From Christensenella sp. UBA5394 (GTDB taxonomy: Bacteria; Bacillota; Clostridia; Christensenellales; CAG-138), in contig DHOI01000026.1 of the NCBI GenBank assembly GCA_002409725.1, forward strand, positions 1 through 8,185: a stretch of 8,185 bases of DNA, given 5' to 3'. This document shows, one piece after another, positions 1 to 7,104 of this stretch. The position numbers were made by a program, and so were the translations under genes. The first letter of the stretch is position 1. Each line of letters starts with the position of its first letter. The notes beneath the pieces were generated by a model. It made no database searches. It worked only from the letters and a program-made list of their open reading frames with translations, and was not told the DNA's origin.

Positions 1-1
1 A

Positions 2-42
2 CAGGGTTTGCTTGTGCCTGTGGGTATGGCCAGCAAACCCTG
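2..42. repeat. Perfect 11-bp inverted repeat with 19-nt loop
   Basis: CAGGGTTTGCT at 2-12 is the exact reverse complement of AGCAAACCCTG at 32-42. The right arm runs into a second small palindrome, CCCTGCAGGG (38-47), and an imperfect GCAGGG/CCCTTGC pair (42-57), so alternative foldings compete. No T-run follows, so it does not look like a terminator. It is the first of four inverted repeats packed into the left 184 bases; it may be part of a dispersed intergenic repeat or the 3' end of an upstream transcript. Its role is unknown. Confidence 0.5.
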
Positions 43-69
43 CAGGGAAACCCTTGCTACGCAAGTCCT

Positions 70-102
70 TTCGCCGCCACCGCGCCTGTCGCTGGCGGCG
101 AA
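70..102. repeat. Perfect 10-bp inverted repeat (TTCGCCGCCA / TGGCGGCGAA)
   Basis: TTCGCCGCCA (70-79) pairs exactly with TGGCGGCGAA (93-102) around a 13-nt loop; two further pairs (81/91 and 82/90) can form inside the loop after one mismatch. It lies in the gene-free left end of the window with no following T-tract. It is second in the row of four hairpins. Function is not evident. Confidence 0.5.
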
Positions 103-111
103 TAGAGCCTC

Positions 112-148
112 CGGGGGTTACGGCCCCCGAACCCCTAAGGATTTTTTT
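112..148 (+). terminator. Candidate intrinsic terminator: G/C hairpin followed by T7
   Basis: CGGGGG (112-117) can pair with CCCCCG (124-129), or alternatively GGGGTT (114-119) with AACCCC (130-135). The second pairing ends 6 nt before a run of seven T (142-148). The two stems are mutually exclusive, and the spacer before the T-run is longer than in a textbook terminator. It probably acts with the next hairpin (158-181) to end transcription from the left. Confidence 0.35.
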
Positions 149-157
149 GACAGTCTG

Positions 158-184
158 GGGGCGGGCCATACGGCCCGCCCCTTT
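158..184 (+). terminator. Candidate intrinsic terminator upstream of the dcw cluster
   Basis: GGGGCGGGCC (158-167) and GGCCCGCCCC (172-181) form a perfect 10-bp, all-G/C stem closed by a 4-nt loop (ATAC). The stem is followed by TTTGTGTG, a short and imperfect T-tract. It sits about 120 bp upstream of the cluster promoter, where termination of an upstream unit is expected. The stem is very strong but the T-tract weak, so it could instead be the last hairpin of a repeat element. Confidence 0.5.
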
Positions 185-285
185 GTGTGCGTGAAATTTC
201 GAGCGGTAACCCGCAGTTCCCCCCAAAAAGAGAATCAGGGGAAAAAACGGGTATTTTGCTGCCTAAAATTAATAATTTGGTCATA

Positions 286-312
286 AAAGTGGCGATAAGT
301 GTTGCGGAGTGG
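286..312 (+). promoter_or_regulatory. Probable MraZ operator: three 10-bp-spaced AGTGKYG repeats
   Basis: Three repeat units, AAAGTGGCG (286-294), TAAGTGTTG (296-304) and GGAGTGGTG (306-314), share AGTG[G/T][C/T]G and recur at exactly 10 bp, so they lie on one face of the helix. MraZ proteins are known to bind three or so short repeats of this period in front of their own operon: TGGGN units in E. coli and AAAGTG[T/G] units in mollicutes. Here the repeats surround the -35 region (302-307) of the promoter that drives mraZ. That position suggests autoregulation, probably repression by occlusion, though MraZ activates in some species. The assignment rests on motif, spacing and position. Confidence 0.7.
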
Positions 313-330
313 TGGAGCAAATGGTATAAT
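302..330 (+). promoter_or_regulatory. Sigma-A-type promoter of the dcw operon
   Basis: A perfect -10 hexamer TATAAT (325-330) is preceded by an extended -10 TG (322-323). TTGCGG at 302-307 serves as a weak -35 with an optimal 17-bp spacer. Transcription should start near 336-338, giving a leader of about 90 nt before the mraZ GTG. An A/T-rich stretch (about 263-288) upstream could act as an UP element. The leader itself (337-426) shows only short possible stems such as GAGG (372-375) with CCTC (384-387), and no riboswitch I recognise. The strong -10 and weak -35 fit a promoter modulated by a bound regulator. Confidence 0.75.
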
Positions 331-412
331 ACGGGCATAGTGAAGTCCTGTATCCGGGCTGTGGGAGGGCAGAGGCGTGGGAACCTCGGCCGGGTCCGGT
401 TGCAGAAGGCAG

Positions 413-420
413 AAAGGCGG
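413..420 (+). promoter_or_regulatory. Ribosome binding site fixing the mraZ GTG start
   Basis: AAAGGCGG lies 6 nt upstream of GTG at 427. It decides against the in-frame upstream codons, which would add about 80 residues that belong to no MraZ and would place the start upstream of the promoter. Confidence 0.65.
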
Positions 421-426
421 CTCCGC

Positions 427-873
427 GTGCTCATAAGTTCTTTTGAACATAGCGTGGACGCCAAGGGCAGGGTTTTCATACCCGCCAAATGGCGCGACGA
501 TCTGGGAGACACCATCGTCATTACCCGGGATCTGCCGGGGGAGGGCGATACGAGGTGTCTTTTCGGCATGTCGCTGCAAGTTTGGAACGAAATGCTCGAG
601 CGCTTCAAGCGCATCGCCATCTCGGATGCGCCTGCGCAAAACGCCATGCGCATGCTCTTCGCGGGCGCTACGGATTGCGAGCTGGACAAGCAGGGTCGCG
701 CCCTTTTAAGTGCCAATCTGCGCCAGTATGCCGGTATCGATAAGGACGCGGTGCTCATCGGCATGGGCAACCGCATCGAGATATGGAGCGCACAGCGCTG
801 GAATAAACATTGCGAGGAAAACGACAAGGTGAGCGCCGAGACCCTCCGCTACCTGACGGAGCTTGGCATATGA
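427..873 (+). CDS. mraZ: Transcriptional regulator MraZ
   Basis: MraZ is a DNA-binding regulator of the AbrB/SpoVT-like swapped-hairpin fold that forms ring oligomers and binds repeats ahead of its own operon. The product is 148 residues from the GTG start, close to the usual length of about 143. The two family DXXXR motifs are present: DAKGR at residues 11-15 and DKQGR at 87-91, one in each half of the internally duplicated protein. The N-terminal pattern with FEHSVDAKGRVFIPAKWR is typical. The GTG start is chosen because of the AAAGGCGG site 6 nt upstream and because the protein begins as the family does (M/V-L-I-S-S-F). It is the first gene of the operon, and its TGA overlaps the rsmH ATG (ATGA), suggesting translational coupling. 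Likely target: the three 10-bp-spaced repeats at 286-312, making it autoregulatory by inference. Confidence 0.95.
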   Translation: MLISSFEHSVDAKGRVFIPAKWRDDLGDTIVITRDLPGEGDTRCLFGMSLQVWNEMLERFKRIAISDAPAQNAMRMLFAGATDCELDKQGRALLSANLRQYAGIDKDAVLIGMGNRIEIWSAQRWNKHCEENDKVSAETLRYLTELGI

Positions 874-1811
874 TAGAATTCCGCCACACGCCCATTATGG
901 TAGAGCAAGTGCTCTCGCTGCTGGAACCGCAGCGCGGCGGTGTGTTCGTGGATGGAACCTTGGGCGGCGGAGGCCACGCACAGGCCGTACTCTCCCTCTT
1001 GCCCACCGGCGCGAAGCTCTACGGCATCGACCGGGACGCGGCCGCCATTGCGGCGGCCACGGAGCGGCTCAAGCCTTTTGGGATGCGCTTCATTCCTATC
1101 AGAGGCAATTTCCACCGTATGGCGGAACTGCTCCGGGAGCAGGGCGAAACGGGCGCGGACGGCATTTTGCTTGACCTCGGTGTTTCCTCCCACCAACTGG
1201 ATACCCCCGAGCGCGGGTTCTCGTATCACGATGACGCGCCGCTCGATATGCGCATGGATGCATCGGCCCCCTTTTCCGCTTACGACGTGGTCAACGGTTA
1301 CAGCGCGGACGATCTTTGCCGTATCATCCGAGATTATGGCGAGGAGCGCTACGCTTCCCGGGTAGCCCGGGCCATCGTGCGGGTACGGGAAACACAAGGC
1401 CCCATCGCGGGTACCGTGCGCCTGGCGGAGATCGTCAAAAGCGCCATCCCCGCGGCCAACCGGCGGGAGGGGCCGCACCCGGCCCGGCGCACCTTCCAGG
1501 CCCTGCGCATCGAGGTGAACGGGGAGCTGGAAGGGCTAGAAGCGGCCATCGAGAGCGCCCATAACCTTTTGCGTAGCGGCGGCCGCATGGCGGTGATCAC
1601 CTTCCATTCACTGGAAGACCGTATCGTTAAGCAGGCTTTTAAGCGCTTTGAAAACCCCTGCACCTGCGACCCGCGCGCGCCCATCTGCACCTGCGGCCGC
1701 AGGCCCACGGTTCGCATCCTCACCAAAAAGCCGATCGAGGCCGGTGAGGCGGAGCTGAATGAGAACCCCCGCGCCCGCAGCGCCAAGCTAAGGGCGATCG
1801 AGAAGTTATAA
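870..1811 (+). CDS. rsmH: 16S rRNA (cytosine(1402)-N(4))-methyltransferase RsmH (MraW)
   Basis: RsmH is the SAM-dependent enzyme that N4-methylates C1402 in the decoding centre of 16S rRNA. The product is 313 residues, the normal length. The SAM-binding signature TLGGGGH is at residues 30-36, followed by GIDRD (52-56), DLGVSS (102-107), RGFS (115-118) and PLDMRMD (124-130). Further on are the family blocks YGEERYASRVARAI, HPARRTFQALRIEVNGEL and ITFHSLEDRIVK. The C-terminal Cys cluster CTCDPRAPICTCG is also typical. The start is the ATG overlapping the mraZ stop, with GGAG at 858-861 and an 8-nt spacer; a possible start at 810 would add 20 residues not found in the family. It is second in the operon and probably coupled to mraZ. 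Nothing is unusual. Confidence 0.97.
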   Translation: MIEFRHTPIMVEQVLSLLEPQRGGVFVDGTLGGGGHAQAVLSLLPTGAKLYGIDRDAAAIAAATERLKPFGMRFIPIRGNFHRMAELLREQGETGADGILLDLGVSSHQLDTPERGFSYHDDAPLDMRMDASAPFSAYDVVNGYSADDLCRIIRDYGEERYASRVARAIVRVRETQGPIAGTVRLAEIVKSAIPAANRREGPHPARRTFQALRIEVNGELEGLEAAIESAHNLLRSGGRMAVITFHSLEDRIVKQAFKRFENPCTCDPRAPICTCGRRPTVRILTKKPIEAGEAELNENPRARSAKLRAIEKL

Positions 1812-1833
1812 CCAACAAAGGCGGAGAATACAA

Positions 1834-2331
1834 ATGGCAGTAGCGGCAAAAAAGCTGGATAACGAGTTGCGGTATGCGCCCGCTACGCGGGTGTATACCC
1901 AAGACTCCGCCGCGCCTGCCCTGGAGCCGCAGGAGCGGCAAAGGCCGCAGGTGAAGCCCGGGCGGCAGGTTTCGCCCGCGCAGGCCACCCGTATCGCCCG
2001 ATCCGCCCGCCCCCGCCCCAAAGTCAGCCCGGGGCGGCTGATGTTCGTAACGCTGGCCATCATGACAGGCTCGGCGCTGATGATTATCACGCTGGTGCGT
2101 TATGCCATGATTACACAGGAATACGCCGTGGTCAACGAGACAAGGGAGCAGATCGAAGAGAGTGGCCGCGAGATCGCGGCGCTTAAGGTGCAGCTAAACG
2201 CCGCCGTCAGCCTGGAGGAGGCCCGCGCCGCCGCCTTGGAGGCGGGGATGGGATACCCCACGGCGGAACAAATCATCCGCATACAGGGCGGGCAGCAGGC
2301 GCAATCCGGAGGCCGAACGGCCCCCGAGTAA
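1834..2331 (+). CDS. ftsL: FtsL-like septum formation protein
   Basis: Sequence identity to FtsL cannot be read directly because the family is poorly conserved; the call rests on architecture and position. The 165-residue protein has a cytoplasmic N-terminus of about 68 residues rich in Pro, Arg and Gln, one membrane segment (about residues 69-88), then a predicted coiled coil (about 92-127) and a short tail ending in the FtsL-like pattern LEEARAAALEAGMGYPTAEQIIRI. FtsL is a bitopic protein that joins DivIC/FtsB and DivIB/FtsQ to activate septal peptidoglycan synthesis. It sits between rsmH and a class B PBP gene, the standard ftsL locus. The ATG at 1834 has AAAGGCGGAG 7 nt upstream, and the gap to rsmH is 22 nt. 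The N-terminal part is longer than in short FtsL proteins such as that of B. subtilis. Confidence 0.8.
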   Translation: MAVAAKKLDNELRYAPATRVYTQDSAAPALEPQERQRPQVKPGRQVSPAQATRIARSARPRPKVSPGRLMFVTLAIMTGSALMIITLVRYAMITQEYAVVNETREQIEESGREIAALKVQLNAAVSLEEARAAALEAGMGYPTAEQIIRIQGGQQAQSGGRTAPE

Positions 2332-2338
2332 GGGCCGT

Positions 2339-2346
2339 GGAGGTGA
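2339..2346 (+). promoter_or_regulatory. Ribosome binding site fixing a TTG start for the PBP gene
   Basis: GGAGGTGA is a near-perfect Shine-Dalgarno sequence. It ends 6 nt before TTG at 2353, the only sensible start: the in-frame GTG at 2344 lies inside the site itself, and no ATG precedes the membrane anchor. Confidence 0.75.
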
Positions 2347-2352
2347 AAGGCT

Positions 2353-4524
2353 TTGGGCGGAACGGGCGTTGCGGCTAAAAAGCGGTTGGCCATCACGCTT
2401 GCGGGCGTGGCCGTGGCGTTTTTGCTGCTGATCGTGCGCTTGTTCTGGATCATGATCGTGCAGGGGCCGGAGCTGAGCGAAAAGGCCCTGCTCCAGCAGA
2501 CCCAGGATACCTCCCTCACAGCCTACAGGGGCTCCATTACGGACGCGGGCGGCGTGGTGCTGGCCCAGAGCGGCACTGCCTACAAGGTGATGCTCAACCC
2601 CTCCCAACTATGCTCGGCAAAGTATAAAGACGACAACGACCGCGTGGCCCTGGAGCTTTCCGAAATCCTGCAAATGGATTATGACTATGTTTATAGCCAG
2701 GTGCAAAAGCAGAACAGCAAGGGTGAATACTATAGAGAGGTCATCCTCAAGCGCCAGGTGGAGCGCGAGGCTGTAGACGCCATCAATAACCGCCAGCTGG
2801 GTCCCGGCGTCTACATGACCATCGATTCCAAACGCTACTACCCCAACGGCAGTCTCTTCTCTCAGCTTTTGGGCTTCACCACCATCGACGGGGTGGGCCA
2901 GAGCGGGCTGGAGCAGAAGTATGATAAATATCTTGCGGGCGAGGATGGCCGCATGATCACCGAAACCGACGCCGTGGGCAGCGCCCTGGCATATGGCGCG
3001 CAGGAAATCATTGAACCCGTGAACGGCTACGACGTGGTCTTGACCACGGATAGCGCCATCCAGTCCTTTTTGGAAAAGGCCCTTAAGGAGGCGCTGGTGG
3101 TCAACCAAGCCGAAACGGCTCAGGGCGTCGTAATCAACTGCAAAACCGGGGCCATCGCGGCCCTCTCCAGCCAGCCCGATTACGACCCCAACAGCCCCCC
3201 GCGCGATGATATCGCCACCCTCAACGCCCTGAGCCGCAACCGCGTGGTTTCCGATAACTATGAGCCCGGCTCAACCTTCAAGATCGTCACCCTTGCCTCC
3301 GTGCTGGATAGCGGGGCCGTAGATCTGAACACTGGATACTATTGCCCGGGCTACCACATGGTGAACGGGGAAAGGATCAAGTGCTGGAAGTCGGGCGGCC
3401 ATGGCAGCGAAACGCTGAAGAAGGCGGTGCAGAACTCCTGCAACCCGGCGTTTATGCAAATGGCACTTGCCATGGGCGCGGATACGTTTTATGATTATAT
3501 CTATGCCTTCGGCTTCGGCACCACCACGGCCAGCGGCATCTCGGGCGAGACCAGCGGCATCGTGACGCACCAGAAATACATGACCGAGAACACCCTCGCC
3601 CGCATCGGCTTCGGCCAGAGCATCGCAGTATCCCCCATCCAGCTGGCGACCGCGGCCGCGGCCGCCGTGAACGGCGGCGAGCTGATGCAGCCCTACATTG
3701 TGGATCGCATCGTCAGCCAGAGCGGCGAGGTTATTTTACAGAATTCGCCCACAGCCGTGCGTCGGGTGATCTCTAGCGAGACCAGCGCCAAGGTGCGGGA
3801 TCTGCTCGAAAGCGTAGTGGCTGAGGGCAGCGGCAGAAACGCCGCCATCCCCGGATACCGCGTGGGCGGCAAAACCGGCACGGCCCAGAAGTATGAGGAC
3901 GGAAAGGTGGCCGAGGGTAAGCTAATCGCTTCCTTCATCGGCTTCGCCCCTGCGGACGACCCGGAGTATGTTTGCCTGATCCTGGTGGATGAGCCCAAGG
4001 TGGGCACCATTTTCGGCAGCACCGTGGCTGCACCCTTTGTCAAACAGGTGATGGAGGAGACCTTGCGGCACTATGGCTACCTGCCCACCGAAAGCGTAGA
4101 AACGGTGAGCGTGCCCGACCTGGTGGGTATGACCATAGACGAGGCCAAGGCGGCTCTCAAGGCCAACGGTCTTAGCGCAGTTTACCAGGACGACGGGGCC
4201 GATATCGTTACCGCGCAGGTATCCGCGGCCAACGAGATCGTGCAAAAAGGCAGCGAGGTATTGCTCTACACGGATCATACCGGCATCGAGATCACCGAGG
4301 CCGAGGCGGAGATGGTCACCGTGCCCAATGTGATAGGACGTACGCGCCTTTCGGCCAACGACGAGCTGGCCAAGTATGGGCTGAAGATACTCATAGACCC
4401 GCCGGATCAAAGCGGGGTGGCCTTCCGGCAATACCCGGAAGCGGGTACCAAAGTAGAGATCGGTACAGAGGTGCTGGTAGAATTTGAAAACGCCGCTACG
4501 GCTTCCATAGGTGGAACCGAATAG
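2353..4524 (+). CDS. spoVD: Class B penicillin-binding protein, SpoVD/PBP2B type, with two PASTA domains
   Basis: This is a membrane-anchored D,D-transpeptidase that cross-links peptidoglycan outside the cell. The 723-residue product has a short cytoplasmic start, a membrane anchor (about residues 12-37), a PBP dimerisation region beginning at RGSITDAGG (59-67), and a transpeptidase domain with all three active-site motifs: STFK (catalytic Ser307), SCN (362-364) and KTGT (507-510). Two PASTA domains follow (about 585-641 and 655-712). Cys344 (in KCWK) and Cys363 (in SCN) are 19 residues apart, matching the redox-active Cys pair of B. subtilis SpoVD, the spore-cortex PBP controlled by StoA. 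The overall length and double PASTA are more like vegetative PBP2B. It is the only PBP between ftsL and murE here, where Bacillus has pbpB and spoVD in tandem. Starts at TTG behind GGAGGTGA. The class is certain; SpoVD versus PBP2B is inferred. Confidence 0.93.
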   Translation: MGGTGVAAKKRLAITLAGVAVAFLLLIVRLFWIMIVQGPELSEKALLQQTQDTSLTAYRGSITDAGGVVLAQSGTAYKVMLNPSQLCSAKYKDDNDRVALELSEILQMDYDYVYSQVQKQNSKGEYYREVILKRQVEREAVDAINNRQLGPGVYMTIDSKRYYPNGSLFSQLLGFTTIDGVGQSGLEQKYDKYLAGEDGRMITETDAVGSALAYGAQEIIEPVNGYDVVLTTDSAIQSFLEKALKEALVVNQAETAQGVVINCKTGAIAALSSQPDYDPNSPPRDDIATLNALSRNRVVSDNYEPGSTFKIVTLASVLDSGAVDLNTGYYCPGYHMVNGERIKCWKSGGHGSETLKKAVQNSCNPAFMQMALAMGADTFYDYIYAFGFGTTTASGISGETSGIVTHQKYMTENTLARIGFGQSIAVSPIQLATAAAAAVNGGELMQPYIVDRIVSQSGEVILQNSPTAVRRVISSETSAKVRDLLESVVAEGSGRNAAIPGYRVGGKTGTAQKYEDGKVAEGKLIASFIGFAPADDPEYVCLILVDEPKVGTIFGSTVAAPFVKQVMEETLRHYGYLPTESVETVSVPDLVGMTIDEAKAALKANGLSAVYQDDGADIVTAQVSAANEIVQKGSEVLLYTDHTGIEITEAEAEMVTVPNVIGRTRLSANDELAKYGLKILIDPPDQSGVAFRQYPEAGTKVEIGTEVLVEFENAATASIGGTE

Positions 4525-4562
4525 CGTAGGTCAGGAACGGAGCGGAGGCGCGCTGCGCCCGC

Positions 4563-4570
4563 AGAGGAGA
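4563..4570 (+). promoter_or_regulatory. Ribosome binding site fixing the murE ATG start
   Basis: AGAGGAGA lies 6 nt upstream of ATG at 4577. It favours this start over the in-frame GTG at 4511, which has no comparable site, lies inside the PBP coding end, and would add 22 residues of low-complexity sequence. Confidence 0.7.
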
Positions 4571-4576
4571 AAAAAC

Positions 4577-6013
4577 ATGTTATTGAGCGAATTGGCAAAG
4601 CCGACTGCCCACGAGCTGCTGGGCCGGGACGTCGAGGCCGGGGAATTACAGTATAATTCCCGCAAGGTCAACAAAGGGGATGTGTTCTGCTGTATCGTCG
4701 GCACTTTTGCCGATGGGCACGAATACGCGGCCCAGGCCGTAGAAAAGGGCGCGGCTGCGCTGGTGGTCGAGCGGCGGCTGCCCCTCGATGTGCCGCAGCT
4801 ATTGGTGCCCAACACCCGCGTGGCCATGGCGGAAATGGCCGCCGGCTACTACGGCTACCCTACAAAGGGCATGACCATCCTTGGCGTAACCGGCACCAAC
4901 GGCAAAACCAGCACCACCTATATGCTCAAAGCCATTGCCGAGCGCATGGGCAAGAAGGTGGGCCTCATCGGCACCATTCGCAACATGATAGGCGATATCA
5001 TCATCGACACCGAACGCACCACTCCCGAGAGTGTGGATTTGCAGCGCATATTCCGCCAGATGAAGGATGAGAATGTGGATGTGGTGATCATGGAGGTATC
5101 CAGCCATTCGCTCGATCAAAAGCGGGTGCACGGCATCGAGTTCGACGTGGGCGAATTTACCAACCTTACCCAGGATCATCTCGATTACCACAAAACCTTT
5201 GCCAATTATCTCGCGGCCAAGAAACAGCTTTTTTACCAGAGCAAAAAGGCCGTGATCAACCTAGATGACCCCCACGCGGCCGAACTTATGGAAGGGCTCG
5301 ATATGCCCACCATAACCTTTGGCATCCGCGAGCAGGCCGATATCACAGCCAGCGAGATCGATATCACCACCCGGGGCGTACAGTTCGATATGCATTATAA
5401 AAACATCACCTCCCGGCTCAACATCCCCATCCCCGGCCTCTTCTCCGTGTTCAACGCCATGGGCACGGCCGCCGTGGCCCTCTCCATGGGCTGGACGCTG
5501 GATTCCATCAAGGGGGGCCTGGAGAACATGATGAGCGTGAGCGGGCGGCTGGAACCGCTGCCCACGGGCAAGCACGAATTCACCGTGCTGCTGGATTACG
5601 CCCACACGCCGGATGCTTTGGAGAACATCCTGAAAACCGTGCGTAGCTTTGCCATGGGGCGGGTGGTCACCCTCTTCGGCTGCGGCGGCGACCGGGACCA
5701 TGCCAAGCGCCCTATCATGGGCGAGATCGGCGGCAGGTACAGCGATTTTCTGGTGGTCACCTCGGATAACCCGCGCACGGAGCAGCCCATGGCCATCATC
5801 GACGATATCCTTGAGGGCGTAAAAAAGAGCGGCTGCGAGCATGTGGTGATCGAGAACCGGCGCGAGGCCATCCGCTATGTGCTGGAGCACGCGCACAAAA
5901 ACGACGTGATCATCCTGGCCGGCAAGGGCCATGAAAACTACCAGGAGATCAACGGCGGCAAGCATCACTTTGACGAGAAGGAGATCGTGGCGGAGATACT
6001 GGGGACGAATTGA
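4577..6013 (+). CDS. murE: UDP-N-acetylmuramoyl-L-alanyl-D-glutamate--2,6-diaminopimelate ligase MurE
   Basis: MurE is the cytoplasmic ATP-dependent ligase that adds the third stem-peptide residue to UDP-MurNAc-L-Ala-D-Glu. The 478-residue product has the three Mur-ligase domains. The N-terminal UDP-binding part includes YNSRKVNKGDVFCCIVG (26-42). The central ATPase has GTNGKT (106-111), TTPES (148-152) and SSHSLD (175-180), and YLAAKKQLF (211-219) contains the usual carbamylated Lys. The C-terminal domain has YAHTPD (341-346), GCGGDRD (368-374), DNPR (397-400) and GKGHE (449-453). DNPR is the known meso-diaminopimelate recognition motif; Lys-adding enzymes differ at this Arg. Gaps are 52 nt to the PBP gene and 29 nt to mraY. 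No murF follows it, unlike in E. coli. Confidence 0.97.
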   Translation: MLLSELAKPTAHELLGRDVEAGELQYNSRKVNKGDVFCCIVGTFADGHEYAAQAVEKGAAALVVERRLPLDVPQLLVPNTRVAMAEMAAGYYGYPTKGMTILGVTGTNGKTSTTYMLKAIAERMGKKVGLIGTIRNMIGDIIIDTERTTPESVDLQRIFRQMKDENVDVVIMEVSSHSLDQKRVHGIEFDVGEFTNLTQDHLDYHKTFANYLAAKKQLFYQSKKAVINLDDPHAAELMEGLDMPTITFGIREQADITASEIDITTRGVQFDMHYKNITSRLNIPIPGLFSVFNAMGTAAVALSMGWTLDSIKGGLENMMSVSGRLEPLPTGKHEFTVLLDYAHTPDALENILKTVRSFAMGRVVTLFGCGGDRDHAKRPIMGEIGGRYSDFLVVTSDNPRTEQPMAIIDDILEGVKKSGCEHVVIENRREAIRYVLEHAHKNDVIILAGKGHENYQEINGGKHHFDEKEIVAEILGTN

Positions 6014-6042
6014 TCCCTTACGCCACGAATCGGAGGTAATCC

Positions 6043-7059
6043 ATGCGCTACATGATATACGCCCTGCTCCTGAGCGCGGCGGTGACCATCGCCCTGGGGC
6101 CCGTGCTTATCCCGCTGCTCAAGCGGCTCAAATTCGGCCAAACGGAGCGGGAGCTGGGACCTAAAAGTCACCTCACCAAGCAAGGAACGCCAACCATGGG
6201 CGGCCTCATGTTCATCGCCGGCATCCTGGCGGGCACGCTCGCCTTTTCCCTTTCGGCCACGGAGCTGGCGCTGCCCGCGCTGCTCTGCACAGCCGGTTTC
6301 GCGCTGGTAGGTTTCCTGGATGATTTCCTAAAGGTCCGCATCAAGAATACCGTGGGCCTTCGGGCATACCAAAAGATTTTGGTCCAGTTCCTCATCGCGG
6401 GAATATTGGCCGTATACGCCTACAGGAGCCCCTTCATCGGCTCCAAGATCTACCTGGCCTTTTTCGATCTGGAGTGGGATCTCGGCGTTTTCTACATCCC
6501 GGCCATGATGTTCATCATCATCGGCACGGTGAACAGCGTCAACCTCACCGACGGGCTGGACGGGCTGGCCTCGGGCGTTTCCCTGGTCTACGCCCTCACC
6601 ATGAGCGTGATTTTCTTCTATATGTCCGTGGTGATGAAATCCCCCGCGGATATGGGACAAGCCCAGCAGACCCAATATGCGGCCGAGCTCAATTCCATGG
6701 CGATCTTCGCCGCGGCCGTAGCCGGCGGGTGCCTGGGGTTCCTCCGGTATAACAGCTTTCCCGCGCGGGTGTTCATGGGCGATACGGGTTCGCTGGCCCT
6801 GGGCGGCGCCATCGCTGCGATGGCCATCTTTTCCCGGGCCGTGCTGCTGCTCCCCATCATGGGGGCCTGTTTCGTAGCCAGCGCCATTTCCGTCATCTTG
6901 CAGGTGGGCAGCTACAAGCTTAGGCGCAAGCGCATTTTCAAAATGGCGCCCCTGCACCATCACTTTGAATTGCTGGGCTACAGCGAGACCCGCATCGTAT
7001 CCATGTATATGATCATGACCACGGTGCTCTGCCTCGTTTCGCTGCTGGCCTTCCAATAA
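6043..7059 (+). CDS. mraY: Phospho-N-acetylmuramoyl-pentapeptide-transferase MraY
   Basis: MraY is the polytopic membrane enzyme that transfers phospho-MurNAc-pentapeptide from UDP to undecaprenyl phosphate, making lipid I. The 338-residue product is within the family range and highly hydrophobic, consistent with about ten membrane helices. Signature residues are present: KxGTPTMGG-like KQGTPTMGG (46-54), the DD pair in FLDDFLKVR (91-99), NSVNLTDGLDGLASG (164-178) with the catalytic Asp region, MGDTGSLALGG (245-255) and APLHHHFELLG (302-312). The ATG has GGAGG (6032-6036) 6 nt upstream. It appears to be the last gene before the 240-nt structured gap ahead of murD, so it may end the first transcript of the cluster. 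Nothing is unusual in the protein itself. Confidence 0.97.
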   Translation: MRYMIYALLLSAAVTIALGPVLIPLLKRLKFGQTERELGPKSHLTKQGTPTMGGLMFIAGILAGTLAFSLSATELALPALLCTAGFALVGFLDDFLKVRIKNTVGLRAYQKILVQFLIAGILAVYAYRSPFIGSKIYLAFFDLEWDLGVFYIPAMMFIIIGTVNSVNLTDGLDGLASGVSLVYALTMSVIFFYMSVVMKSPADMGQAQQTQYAAELNSMAIFAAAVAGGCLGFLRYNSFPARVFMGDTGSLALGGAIAAMAIFSRAVLLLPIMGACFVASAISVILQVGSYKLRRKRIFKMAPLHHHFELLGYSETRIVSMYMIMTTVLCLVSLLAFQ

Positions 7060-7104
7060 AGGCGCTTGGGCGGACAAGCCCATTCCTTATATCGTTTCCG
7101 TTTT

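Noticed and set aside
147..152. Perfect TTGACA as a -35 box
   Set aside because: No -10-like hexamer at 16-18 bp; that position is inside the G/C hairpin 158-181.
8..286. Open frame of 92 codons at the left end
   Set aside because: It runs straight through four inverted repeats and a terminator-like hairpin, has no good ribosome binding site and no recognisable protein pattern.
187..426. In-frame upstream extension of mraZ
   Set aside because: It would start upstream of the promoter, cross the operator and -10, and add 80 residues absent from the MraZ family; GTG at 427 has its own ribosome binding site.
810..869. Upstream start for rsmH
   Set aside because: It would add 20 residues inside mraZ; the ATG at 870 overlaps the mraZ stop, has GGAG at proper spacing and matches the family N-terminus.
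4511..4576. GTG start 22 codons upstream for murE
   Set aside because: It lies in the PBP coding end and lacks a ribosome binding site; ATG 4577 has AGAGGAGA at 6 nt.
5261..5968. Long antisense frames, such as 235 codons opposite murE, and others opposite rsmH, the PBP gene and mraY
   Set aside because: They are typical mirror frames of GC-rich coding sequence, show no protein family pattern, and lie opposite genes with full motif support.
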